DNA of 64,000 nucleotides from Acrocarpospora macrocephala (GTDB lineage: Bacteria; Actinomycetota; Actinomycetes; Streptosporangiales; Streptosporangiaceae). A program made the translations under genes and the position numbers. The notes under the pieces were generated by a model. That model worked only from the letters and a program-made list of their open reading frames with translations. It was not told where the DNA came from and made no database searches. Positions 18,223 through 29,400 of the stretch are shown here, one piece after another; position 1 is the stretch's first letter; every line of letters starts with the position of its first letter. The stretch covers positions 1 to 64,000 of the forward strand of contig NZ_BLAE01000032.1 of the NCBI RefSeq assembly GCF_009687865.1. Direction: 5' to 3'.

Positions 18223-21200
18223 ATGGGGACCGAGGACAAGCTCCGCGCCTACCTCAAGCGGGTGACCGTCGAACTGACCCAGACGCGCCGACGTCTCGCC
18301 GAGGCCGAGGAACGGACCCGCGAGCCGATCGCGATCATCGGCATGGCCTGCCGCTACCCCGGCGGCGGCGAGACGGTCGAAGGGTACTGGGACCTGCTGT
18401 CGGAAGGCCGCAGCGCGGTCTCCGAGGTGCCGGCCTCGCGGTGGAACATCGACGACTACTACGACCCCGACCCGCGCACCCCGGGCGGCATGTACACCAG
18501 GCACGGCTCGTTCCTGCCGGAGATCACCGGCTGGGACGCCGAGTTCTTCGGCCTGTCCCCGCGCGAGGCGCTCCGCATGGACCCGCACCAGCGGCTCCTG
18601 CTCGAGCTGGCCTGGGAGGGCCTGGAGGACGCCGGCGCCTCCCCGACCCGGATGGCGGGCAGCCGAACCGCCGTGATCGTCGGCTTCATGGACACCCTCC
18701 AGTACGGCCGGCTCCAGCTCGAACGCCAGGGCCAGGACGCGCTGGCGGACCCGTACCTGGGCCAGGGGGCGTCCGCCAGCGTCGCCGCCGGGCGGATCGC
18801 CTACCACTTCAACCTGTCGGGCCCGACGCTCACGGTCGACACCGCCTGCTCCTCGTCGCTGATCGCGGTGCACCTGGCCGCCGAGAGCCTGCGGCGCGGC
18901 GAGTGCGACCTGGCCATCGCGGCGGGCGCGTCGCTGACCATCCACCCCAGCAACTTCATCCAGGCCTGCGCCGGTTCGATGCTCTGCGCCGACGGCAAGT
19001 GCAAGACGTTCGACGCCGCCGCCGACGGCTACGTGATGGGCGAGGGCGGCGGCCTGGTCGTGCTCGAACCCCTGTCCAAGGCGATCGCGAACGGCCGCCG
19101 CATCCGGGCCGTGCTGCGCGGCTCCGCCGTCAACCAGGACGGCCGCAGCAACGGGCTCACCGCCCCCAGCCGGAGCGCCCAGGTCGCCGTGATCACCAGC
19201 GCGCTGGCCGCCGCCGGGGTGTCGCCCGACGACATCGACCACGTCGAGGCGCACGGCTCCGGCACCCACCTCGGCGACGCGATCGAGCTCGCCGCGCTGC
19301 ACGACGTGTTCGGCGGCCGGTCCGCCGAGCGTCCGCTGCGGGTCGGCGCGGTCAAGACCAACATCGGCCACACCCAGGCCGCCGCCGGAGTGGCCGGGCT
19401 GATCAAGTCGGTGCTGATCCTGGAGAACCGGCTCATCCCGAAGACCCTCAACCTGACCCAGCCGTCCGCCGCCGTGCCGGCGGACGGCTCGATCCGGCCG
19501 GCCGTCAGCGCGGTGCCGCTGGGGAGCACCCCGGGCCTGGTCGGGGTCAGCTCGTTCGGCCTGTCCGGCAGCAACGCCCACCTGGTGCTGGAATCCGCGC
19601 CGCCGCTCGAGGAGACTGCGGCCGTCGAAGGGCCGCAGGTGCTGCCGATCTCGGCCGCCACCGACGCGGCGTTCCGCGAGCACGCGGCCCGCCTCGCGTC
19701 CTGGCTCGAGGACCGTTCGGACGCCGACCTGGCCGATGTCGCGCATACGCTGCGGATCGGCCGCGCCGAGCACGACCACCGCCGCGTCCTGGTCTGCGCC
19801 GACGTGGCCGAGGCCGTCCGCAGGCTCCGGGGGGCCGCCTCGTCCGGGGCCGCCAACCGGGTCAAGGGGCGGCCGCGCGTCGCCTTCCTGCTGCCCGGCG
19901 TCGGCGACCAGTACGCGGGGCTGGGCCGGGAGCTCTACCAGGCCGAACCCGTCTACGCCGAAGCGGTCGACCGCTGCGTCGAACTCGTCGAGGGCGTCGA
20001 CCTGCGCCCGCTGTTCTTCCCCGCCGAGCGGGCCGCCCCTTCAGGCGACCTGGCTGCGCTGCTCGGCCGCACCGAGGCCCCGGCCGAGATTGACCCGCTG
20101 GCGCACGCCGAGGTCGCCCACCCTTTCCTGTTCACCGTCGAGTACGCGCTGGCCCAGCTGCTCGCGCACCGCGGCGTCCGCCCCGACGCGCTGCTCGGCT
20201 ACAGCCTCGGCGAGTACGTCGCCGCCACCCTGGCGGGGGTCTTCACCCTTGAGGACGCGCTGCGCATCGTCACCGAACGCGCCCGCCTGATCAGCGCCAT
20301 CCCCGCTGGGAAGATGGTCGCGGTCGCGGCCGGGGAGGACCAGATCCGGGCCGTCAGCGCCGAGGTCGAAGTCGCCGCGCTCAACGGCCCGACCATGACC
20401 GTCCTCAGCGGGCGGCCCGAAGAGATCGACGCCGTCACCGCCAGGCTGGTCGCCGCGGGCATCGCCTGCCGCCCGCTGCGCTCCGCGCACGCCTTCCACT
20501 CCGCGCTGCTTGAACCCGCGCGGGAGAAGCTGGCCGCGCTGATCGACTCGGTGCCCCGGCAGGCTCCAGCCACCACGATCGTGTGCAACCTGACCGGGTT
20601 GCCGATGACTGCGGCTCAGGCCACCAGCAGCGCGTACTGGGCAGAGCAGCTCGTCAGCACGGTCAGGTTCGCGGACGCGGTGCGGCACTGCGTCGAGCAG
20701 GACATCGACGTGTTCGTCGAGCTCGGCGCGGGGCAGACGCTCGGCGGCCTGGTCCGGCAGAACCTCACCGGCGGATCCGGTGCCGCGGTCCTCGGCACCC
20801 TGTCGCCCTCCTGGGCGGGCGGGGCGCCGCGTGACGCCCAGGCCGACCTGCTGGACACTTGCTCCCGGCTGTGGGAGCTCGGCGCGAGCGTGACCTGGGA
20901 GCGCGTCCAGCCGGGCCCCGGCCGCATCCTCAGCCTGCCGGCGTACCCGTTCCAGCGGACCCGCTACTGGCCCGAGATCGGCGCCGGCAGCCAGCCGATG
21001 CCGTCTCGGCTGGCCGAACCGGCGGACCTCTGCTTCGCGCCCGCCTGGCAGCGGGACCCGGCGCGCGGCACCCCGCCCGCCGACTTGCGGCTGGACGGAA
21101 CGCTGATCGTGTTCACCGACGCGGACGGCATCGGCACGGCTCTCGCCGACCGCGCCGCCGCCGCAGGCACGCGGGTACTGGAAGTGATCGCCGGGACCGC

Positions 21201-23433
21201 GCTGCGCCGCGACGGCCGCCGCCTGATCATCGACCCCCGCAACCCCGAGCACTACACCGAGGTATTCGCCGCCGCAAGCGGGGACGGACCAGTGCGGGTA
21301 GCCCACCTCTGGAGCCTACTCACCACCGCTGGCGCCCCCGGCCCTGGCGACGTCCGCAGCCACGTTTCCGGCCACGGCATCGTCCCCGGCAACGGCAGCG
21401 GCCATGGCAACGGCCACGTCCAAGGCCACGTCCAAGGCCACGGCAATGGCCACGTCCAAGGCCACGGCAATGGCCATGTCCAAAGCAACGGCAACGCCAA
21501 CGGCAGCGGCCATGGCAACGGCCAAGGCCAAGGCCAAGGCCAAGGCCAAGGCAACGGCCAAGACCACGACAACGGCCATGTCCAAAGCAACGGCAACGGC
21601 TATGGCAACGGCCAAGGCCAAGGCCAAGGCCAAGGCAACGGCAACGGCCACGTCCAAGGCCAAGGCCACGGCAACGTCCATGGCCAGGTTCCCGCTCACG
21701 TTCCCGCCCACGTCCCCTCTCACGACCCCGGCCATGTCCCCTCTCAGGTCCCCGGACACGCCTCCGACGACGAGCTTCGTGCCGCCATCGGGCACGGATT
21801 CGACAGCCTGTTGCTCGCCGTCCAGGCGCTCGGCGAGCTGCCCGCCCAGCGGGGGGTGCGGCTGCTGACCGTGACCCGGGGGGCCACCGAGATCCTCGGT
21901 GGCGATGCGACGGCACCGCAGCGGGCCGTGACGCACGGTCTGGGGCGGGCGGTCCGGCATGAGTACCCGGGCCTGGATTGGACCGGCGTTGACCTCGATC
22001 CCGATTCGGAGGCCGACCGCCCATCGAGCACGCCAGATCTGCCAGGAGTAGTTCGCCCTCGACCGGGGACACCTGGCGACGCGGCCGGTCAGATCGGTTA
22101 CGAGCTGCTGCTGGACGCCGACCGCGACGACGCCGCCTCTCCCTACGACCGGGTGTCCGGCTGGCGGCGCGGGCGGCGCTGGCTGCGCGGCTGGGGCGAG
22201 GTGCCCGCGGTTTCCGATTCGCCGGTGCCGCCGGTGCCGTGGCGGGCGGACGGCGCGTACCTGATCACTGGCGGTGCTCGCGGGCTCGGCATGGCGCTGG
22301 CGAAGCACCTGGTCCGCTCCGGTGTGCGCAAGCTCGCGTTGGTCGGCAGGACCGCGCTGTCTCGCGACGCCGGGGCCGATCCGGACAGCAAGGCCGGGCG
22401 CAGCCTGCGGGACGTCGCCGAGCTGGAGGCCGCCGGGGCCGAGGTGCTGCTGCTCACCGCCGACGCGGGTGTGCCCGCTGAGCTGCGGGCCGCGCTGGAC
22501 GGCTGCCGCGAGCACTTCGGCATGCTCACCGGCGTCATTCACGCCGCTGGTCTCCCCGCCGGCGGGATGGCGCAGCGCAGGTCGCTCGAGGATGCGGGAG
22601 CCGTACTGGCGCCGAAGATCCTCGCGATGGGGCCGCTGGCCGAGCTGGTCGGCCCGGACACCCCCGCCGACCGGCGGCCCGAACTGCTCGTCCTGTACTC
22701 CTCCGCCGTCACCGCGTTCGGCGGCATCGGCGAAGGAGACTACTGCGCCGCCAACACCGTCCTGGACGCGTATGGCGAGGCCCTCGCCGCCTCGGCGCCC
22801 GCCACCCGGGTCGTGTCGATCGCCTGGGGACCCTGGCAGCACGACGACTGGCAGAGCGAAAGCCTCAAGTCCGCCACCGGCCTGGCCGCACGCGTGCGCG
22901 CCTACCGCGAGCGGTATGGATTCGCCGACGACGCCGGCTGCGCGCTTCTGGACCGGATCGTCGCTGGCGGGCACGGCAGCATCCTCGCGGTCCGGCAGCC
23001 GCTCAGCGACGTGCTGCGGGACTGGTCCGCGATGATCGACATCGACGCGCTGGTCGGCGCGACCACGGTCGTCTCGCTTGGCGAGCGCTTCCCGCGCCCC
23101 GAACTCCGTACCGACTACGCAGCGCCCAGGACCGAGTCGGAGCTCGCCATCGCCGACGTGTGGGGCGCCTACCTCGGCATCGACCGGGTCGGCATCCACG
23201 ACCCGTTCTTCGACCTCGGCGGCAACTCCCTGGTCGGGATGGCCATGGTGCTCGCCATCGAGAAGGAGCTCGGCGTGCCGATCGCGCCCGCCGTGCTGTT
23301 CGAACACCCGACCGTGGCGGAGTTCGCCGCGGCGGTGGCCGGTGACGCCGCCGACGGCGCTCGCCAGGCCCTGGACACCAGCTCGGCACGGGGGTCGCGG
23401 CGCCGCCGCGCCCGCTCGGGGACGCGGAAGTGA
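18223..23433 (+). CDS. Type I PKS module KS-AT(malonyl)-KR-ACP with repeat insertion
   Basis: 1736 aa. The head (GTEDKLRAYLKR) matches the docking peptides of the two upstream genes, but the body is of another lineage. KS about 33-455 has DTACSSS (Cys near 208) and EAHGSGT. AT about 552-850 has GYSLGEY near 659 rather than GHSxGE, with HAFH near 756 (malonyl). A Gly/His/Asn/Gln-rich repeat fills about 1050-1160. KR about 1343-1536 keeps TGGARGLG, the LYSS Ser and the GDYCAAN Tyr, and has no LDD motif. ACP about 1640-1707 carries LGGNSL. There is no DH, so a hydroxyl should remain. No C-terminal docking motif follows the ACP, only a basic tail. The stop overlaps the next gene's GTG by 4 nt. 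Confidence 0.95.
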   Translation: MGTEDKLRAYLKRVTVELTQTRRRLAEAEERTREPIAIIGMACRYPGGGETVEGYWDLLSEGRSAVSEVPASRWNIDDYYDPDPRTPGGMYTRHGSFLPEITGWDAEFFGLSPREALRMDPHQRLLLELAWEGLEDAGASPTRMAGSRTAVIVGFMDTLQYGRLQLERQGQDALADPYLGQGASASVAAGRIAYHFNLSGPTLTVDTACSSSLIAVHLAAESLRRGECDLAIAAGASLTIHPSNFIQACAGSMLCADGKCKTFDAAADGYVMGEGGGLVVLEPLSKAIANGRRIRAVLRGSAVNQDGRSNGLTAPSRSAQVAVITSALAAAGVSPDDIDHVEAHGSGTHLGDAIELAALHDVFGGRSAERPLRVGAVKTNIGHTQAAAGVAGLIKSVLILENRLIPKTLNLTQPSAAVPADGSIRPAVSAVPLGSTPGLVGVSSFGLSGSNAHLVLESAPPLEETAAVEGPQVLPISAATDAAFREHAARLASWLEDRSDADLADVAHTLRIGRAEHDHRRVLVCADVAEAVRRLRGAASSGAANRVKGRPRVAFLLPGVGDQYAGLGRELYQAEPVYAEAVDRCVELVEGVDLRPLFFPAERAAPSGDLAALLGRTEAPAEIDPLAHAEVAHPFLFTVEYALAQLLAHRGVRPDALLGYSLGEYVAATLAGVFTLEDALRIVTERARLISAIPAGKMVAVAAGEDQIRAVSAEVEVAALNGPTMTVLSGRPEEIDAVTARLVAAGIACRPLRSAHAFHSALLEPAREKLAALIDSVPRQAPATTIVCNLTGLPMTAAQATSSAYWAEQLVSTVRFADAVRHCVEQDIDVFVELGAGQTLGGLVRQNLTGGSGAAVLGTLSPSWAGGAPRDAQADLLDTCSRLWELGASVTWERVQPGPGRILSLPAYPFQRTRYWPEIGAGSQPMPSRLAEPADLCFAPAWQRDPARGTPPADLRLDGTLIVFTDADGIGTALADRAAAAGTRVLEVIAGTALRRDGRRLIIDPRNPEHYTEVFAAASGDGPVRVAHLWSLLTTAGAPGPGDVRSHVSGHGIVPGNGSGHGNGHVQGHVQGHGNGHVQGHGNGHVQSNGNANGSGHGNGQGQGQGQGQGNGQDHDNGHVQSNGNGYGNGQGQGQGQGNGNGHVQGQGHGNVHGQVPAHVPAHVPSHDPGHVPSQVPGHASDDELRAAIGHGFDSLLLAVQALGELPAQRGVRLLTVTRGATEILGGDATAPQRAVTHGLGRAVRHEYPGLDWTGVDLDPDSEADRPSSTPDLPGVVRPRPGTPGDAAGQIGYELLLDADRDDAASPYDRVSGWRRGRRWLRGWGEVPAVSDSPVPPVPWRADGAYLITGGARGLGMALAKHLVRSGVRKLALVGRTALSRDAGADPDSKAGRSLRDVAELEAAGAEVLLLTADAGVPAELRAALDGCREHFGMLTGVIHAAGLPAGGMAQRRSLEDAGAVLAPKILAMGPLAELVGPDTPADRRPELLVLYSSAVTAFGGIGEGDYCAANTVLDAYGEALAASAPATRVVSIAWGPWQHDDWQSESLKSATGLAARVRAYRERYGFADDAGCALLDRIVAGGHGSILAVRQPLSDVLRDWSAMIDIDALVGATTVVSLGERFPRPELRTDYAAPRTESELAIADVWGAYLGIDRVGIHDPFFDLGGNSLVGMAMVLAIEKELGVPIAPAVLFEHPTVAEFAAAVAGDAADGARQALDTSSARGSRRRRARSGTRK
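21382..21690 (+). repeat. In-frame GHGNGHVQ / GQGQ low-complexity array
   Basis: Octapeptide-like units (HGNGHVQG) alternate with GQ and GN dipeptides built from six-base steps such as GGCCAA and GGCAAC. The array interrupts the structural half of the ketoreductase: the strand with VRVAHLWSLL lies before it and the helix with FDSLLLAVQALGEL after it. Its antisense frame reads as Trp/Pro repeats, which is an artefact. Confidence 0.9.
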
Positions 23434-26400
23434 GGACGCCCGAGATGAGGACGCCCGAAGAGAGAACGCCCGATGTGGGGGCGCTCGACGTGAGGACGCC
23501 CGATGTGGGGGCGCTCGACGTGAGGACGCCCGATGTGGGGGCGCTCGACGTGAGGACGCCCGATGTGAGGGCGCTTGAGGTGAGGACGCCCGATGTGAGG
23601 GTGCCCGACGTGAGGACGCCCGATGTGATGGCGCTTGAGGTGAGAACGCCCGATGTGAGGGTGCCCGACATGAGGAGTGATGACGTGGTCGATGACGAGG
23701 GTTCCGGCACCGACATCGCGATCGTCGGGATGTCCGGACGGTTTCCTGGCGCGTCCGGCGTGGCCGAACTGTGGGCCAACATCCGGGCCGGCCGGTCCGG
23801 GCTGACCCGGTTCACCGACGACGAGCTCCGCGCCGCCGGGGTGACCGAGGACCTGCTCGCCGACCCCGGGTACGTGAAGGCCGGCGCGGTGATCGACGGC
23901 GTGGAGCAGTTCGACGCGGGGTTCTTCGGGTTCAGCCCGAAGGAGGCGCAGATCCTGGATCCGCAGCACCGGCTGTTCCTAGAGCACAGCTGGGAGGCGC
24001 TGGAGGACGCGGGCTGCGACCCCACTCGATTCGACGGCGCGATCGGCGTCTTCGGCGGCTCGGCGTGGAGCTCCTACCTGCGGAACAACCTGGTGCCCAG
24101 CGAGATCAGCGCCGTCATGGGCGAGCTCGCGGTCGGCCTGGCCAATGACAAGGACTCGCTCACCACCCGGGTCTCGCACACCCTCGGCCTGTCCGGCCCC
24201 AGCTACTCCGTGCAGAGTTACTGCTCCACATCCCTGGTCGCGATCTGCGCCGCCGCCAGCAGCCTGGCCGGCTTCGAGAGCGATCTCGCGCTGGCCGGCG
24301 GCGTCGCGATCGGCGTGCCGCACCGGGTCGGCTACCTCTACCAGCAGGGCGGCATCGCCCCGCCGGACGGCGAATGCCGCGCCTTCGACGCGGGCGGTCT
24401 CGGCGCTCCACTCGGCAGCGGCGTCGGCGTGGTCGCGCTGCGCCGCCTGGAGGACGCGCTCGCCGACGGCGACCAGATCTACGCGGTCATCCGGGGCTGG
24501 GCGGTCAACAACGACGCCGGCCGCAAGGTCGGCTTCACCGCGCCCGGCGTGCAGGGCCAGGCGGCCGTGATGGCCGAGGCGCTCGCCGCCGCCGGTCTCG
24601 TGCCGGCCGACATCGACTACGTGGAGGCGCACGGCACCGGCACCGCGCTCGGCGACGCCGCCGAACTGGCCGCGCTACAACAGGTGTTCCGGGACGAGAA
24701 CCTGCTGATCGGCTCAGTCAAGCCCAACGTCGGCCACCTCGACCGGGCCGCCGGCGTGACCAACCTGATCAAGGCCGCGCTCGCGCTCCGGCACGACCAG
24801 ATCCCGCCGACTCGCAACCTGTCCACGCCGAACGCCCAGCTCAGCGCAGGCGGCGCCCGACTCGAAGTGGTCACGGGCCTACGCGACTGGCCACGCGAGG
24901 CCGGGCGGACCCGTCGGGCCGGGGTCAGCGCATTCGGCATCGGCGGCACCAACGCCCACGTCGTGCTGGAGGAGGCCCCACCGGTCTCCCGCCCGGAGGC
25001 CGCACCCCGCCCACAACTGCTGATCTGGTCGGCCCGCTCCGCAAAAGCCGCCGACGAGCTGACCACCGCCCTCGCCGACCACCTCGCCGACCACCTCGCC
25101 GACCACCTCACGAACGCCGTCACGCACACTGCCGACCATCTCGCGGACCATGTCTCGGGTCAGATCTCGCGTCACGTCGCGGGTGAGATCTCGGACCAGG
25201 TCTCGGGTCGGGTCTCGGGTGACGTCTCGGGTCGGGTCTCGGGTCAGGTCTCGGACCAGGTCTCGGACCAGGTCTCGGGTCGGGTCTCGGGTCGGGTCTC
25301 GGGTCGGGTCTCGGGTCGGGTCTCGGGTCAGGTCACGGACCACGTCACGGACCACGTCACGGACACTGCCGATGGCCTCGCGGACCAACTCGCGGACACC
25401 TCCGAACTCCGGCTTGGCGACGTTGCCCACACCTTGCAGGCTGGCCGTCGCGTTTTCGAGCACCGCCGGTTCGTGGTCGCATCCTCGGTTGCCGAGGCCG
25501 TCGCCGGAATGCGGGACGCTGGCGTGCTGGGGCGGGCGGAGAGTCGTGGCGACCGACCGGTCGGGTTCCTGATCGCGGGTACTGGCGAGCAGTACCCGGG
25601 ACTGGCCGATGACCTCTACACCACCGAACCCGCGTTCAGGGCCGTCCTGGACGAGTGCCGCGCGATTCTGCGCACCCGGATGGGCGGGATCGACCCGCTG
25701 GAGGAGATGCTCCGCACCCGCGACACCGCCGGGGGCGGTCTGGCCGCCCTGCTCGGCCGCGACTCCGCCACCTCCGGCGCGATGCCGACCGCGCTGCTGC
25801 ACCCCGCGCTCTTCTCCGTCGAGTACGCGCTGGCCAGGACCCTCATCGGCTGGGGCGTCGAACCGGCCGTGCTGGCCGGGTACAGCCTTGGCGAATACGT
25901 CGCCGCCTGCCTGGCGGGCGTGCTCTCGCTGCCGGACGCGCTCGCGCTGGTCGCGCACCGGGCCACGCTGATCGACACGCTCCCCGCGGGCGCGATGAGC
26001 GCCGTCCCGCTCGGCTCGGCCGACCTGGCCGACCGGATCGCGCGTGGCGGCATCACCGGGATCGACGTGGCCGCCGAGAACGGTCCCGACCTGACCGTGC
26101 TCGCGGGCGAGCCCGCCGCCATGGACGCGGTGCGGGAACTGCTGGCGGCCGACGGGGTGCCATGCCGTCCACTGGCCACCGGGCACGCGTTCCACTCCCG
26201 GATGATGGAGCCGGTCCGCGCCGAGTTGACGGCCTGGATTCGCGCTCACATCGGGCTCTCCGCGCCGCGCATTCCTTACGTGTCGAACGTCACCGGCGGC
26301 CTGATCACCGCCGAGCAGGCCACCGACCCCGGTTACTGGGCCGACCACATGTGCGCGCCGGTCAGGTTCGACGCCGTGCTCGGCACGCTGCTGGCGCAGG

Positions 26401-29400
26401 GTGACCTGGCCCTGCTGGAGCTTGGCCCCGGGCAGTCGCTCGGCGCGATGGCCCGGGCGCACCGCGACTGCCCGCGCGAGCGCTGGCCGCTGATCATCCC
26501 CACGCTCCCGGCCGCCGCCGACCCGCGCCCCGCCGCGACCGTGCTCGCCGAGGCCGTCGGACGGCTCTGGCTGACCGGCGCGGCGATCGACTGGCCCGGC
26601 TACCAGCAGGACCGGCCGGTCACCAAGGTCGGGCTGCCCACCTACCCGTTCCAGCGCGAGCGCTACTGGATCGACCCCCCGGCTGGGCGACCCGCCGAAG
26701 CTCCGCGCCTGGCGGCCGACCCCGACCCCGACCACGTCCAGCTGCTGGAGTCCCGCTGGACCGCCGAAGCGCTGCCCGCCGAGGTCGACGCCATCGGCCG
26801 GTACGTCCTGTTCGCCGACAACACCGGAGTCGCCGAGGCGCTGGCCCAGTCGCTCCGCGCCGACGGCGGCGAGGTGGTCACCGTACAAGCGGGAACGTCG
26901 TTCGCCGAGATCCCCGGCGGCTTCACCATCGATCCCGCCTCGCCCGCCGACCACATCGCGCTCGCCCAGCGGCTGGCCGCCGACGGACCCTCCGTCGTCG
27001 CCGACCTCCGCCTCCTCGACCGCCCCCTCGATCCGAACGACGGCCTGAACGGCACCGCGAACGACGGCCTCAACGGCGGCTTGAACTCCGGCCTGAACGG
27101 CAGGGCGGACGGCGGCTCGGACGGCGGCCTGAATGGCAGCGCGGACGGCAGCATCAACGACGGCTTGAACGGCAGCGCGGACGGCAGCATCAACGACGGC
27201 TTGAACGGCAGCGCGGACGGCAGCATCAACGACGGCTTGAACGGCAGCGCGGACGGCAGCATCAACAGCGGCTTGAACGGCAGCGCGGACGGCAGCATCA
27301 ACGGCAGCCTCAACAGCGGCTTGAACGGCAGCCTGAACGGCAGCGCAGACGGCAGTCTGAACGGCAGTGCGGACGGCAGCCTCAACGGCGGCGCGGATGG
27401 GCGGGCCGTTGTTCCGCTGGCGCGGCTGCTGGACGCCTTTGGTGATGAAGGTGGCGACAGTACCCGCGTCGTCGTCGTCACTTTGGGCGGCCAGGCCGTG
27501 TCACCGGGGGAGCACGCTGACCCGGCCCAGGCGGCGGCGGCGACGCTGCCGATCGTCGGCAACCAGGAGTACCTGACTCTCGACTGTCGCGGCGTGGATC
27601 TCGATCCGCGAGCGAGTGCTGCCGGTCACGCGGGCGTTCTCGCCGCCGAGCTGCGGCGGACATCGGCTGACATCCTCGTCGCCTATCGGAACGGCCGTCG
27701 CCACGTGCGGGAGTTTGTTCCGGCCGAGGCAGCTGCGGACAAGACGGCCGCGGGAAAGGTCGCCGCGGGAAGGATCGGGGTGCGCTCCGGTGGTACCTAC
27801 CTGATCACCGGCGGGCTTGGCGACGTCGGCCTGCTTGTCGGCGAGCACCTGATCCGGGCCGGTGCGAGACGGCTGATCCTGACCAGCCGGAGTGGTCCGC
27901 GCGGCGGCGGTGTCGAGCACGTTGAGCGGTTGCGGGCGCTCGGCGCGGAGGTGCTCACCCCGCGCGTGGACGTCACTGACGTCGGCGCGATGCGCGCGAT
28001 GCTCGTCGAAGTGGGCCGGATCGACGGGGTAGTGCATGCCGCTGCCGAGACCGGGCCCGATACGTTCCTTCCGCTCCGCGATGTCACCGACGCTGCCGTC
28101 GCCCGGCACTTCGGTGCCAAGGTCACCGGTGCCCGCGTCCTAGCTGAGGTGCTGGCCGGGCACGAGCTCGACTTCTGCGTGCTGTTCTCGTCCACCTCGT
28201 CGATCCTTGGCGGCATCGCGTTCGGCAGTTACGCGGCCGCCAATGCCGCGCTCACCGCCCTCGCCCGGCGGAGTGGGTGGGTGGCCGCGAGCTGGGACAC
28301 CTGGTCGGTCACGCTGGAGCGCCTCGATGGCGGGTTTGGCGCCGCGATGGTCGCCCACTCGATGACCGGTGCCGAGTCCCTGGCTGCGCTCGACGACCTG
28401 ATCGCGCTCGGGCTGCCTGCCGTCGTGGTGGCCGCCGGAGGACTGGACGACCGGCTGCCGAAGATCGCCGCCACGGCCGAGCCGGCGCGCGGCGGTGAGC
28501 GCTTCCCCCGGCCCGAGCTGCCGCAGCCGTACAGCCCGCCGCTGACCGGCACCGAGCGCTCGCTGGCCGAACTCTGGTCGGAGGTGCTGGGAGTCGAGCC
28601 CGTCGGCACCCGTGACAACTTCTTCGATCTCGGCGGGAACTCGCTGGTCGCGCTCCAGATGCTGGCGCTGATCAAGAAGCGGTTCGGGGTCGCCGTGCCG
28701 ACGGTGCTGCTCTTCGAGGCCCCGACCGTGCACCGGCTGGCCGCGATCCTGGACGAACGCGGCGCGGCCCCGCAAACCAACGCCTCCCACACCAAGGCCC
28801 CCCAAACCAAGGTCATCGCTCCTAGAACTCCCGCCGCCCCCCGGGCCACCGCGACCCAGCTCGACGACGACCGGCGGATCGCGATCGTCGGCATGGCCGG
28901 ACGGTTCCCCGGCGCGGCCGACGTGGACGCGTTCTGGCGCAACCTCCGCGACGGCGTCGAGTCGATCAGCTTCTTCACCCCGGAGGAGCTCAAGGCCGCC
29001 GGCGTCGACGAGGCCCTCATCCACGACCCCGCGTACGTCCCCGCCCGCCCGATCCTGGACGACATCGCCGGCTTCGACGCCCAGTTCTTCGGCATCAGCC
29101 CCCGGATGGCCGCCCTCACCGACCCGCAGCAGCGCGCCTTCCTCGAAGTCTGCTGGGAGGCCCTGGAGCAGGCCGGCTACGCCGCCCCCGAGCACCGCGG
29201 CCGGGTCGGCGTGTACGGCGGCACCAACATCAGCACCTACCTCCTCCAGATGGGCGAGCGCCTGCTCAGCGAGGACGAGGACGTCAGCCACTACGAGATC
29301 ATCATGGGCAACGACAAGGACGCCCTCACCACCACCGTCTCCTACCTCTTCGACCTGTACGGCCCGAGCGTCGCCGTCCAGACCTTCTGCTCCACCTCCC

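Noticed and set aside
21252-21596. Small minus-strand frame rich in Trp-Pro repeats
   Set aside because: Exact antisense of the GHGNGHVQ array in the PKS; no ribosome-binding site and no independent support as a peptide gene.
23433-23669. 30-bp periodic array considered as CRISPR
   Set aside because: No unique spacers separate the units; the repeats are contiguous, in frame and continuous with a PKS protein, and there are no cas genes.
23400-23670. Frameshift joining the two PKS genes at this junction
   Set aside because: The frames differ, but a clean TGA with an overlapping GTG is ordinary coupling, and no conserved domain is interrupted. A past split remains possible but is not shown.
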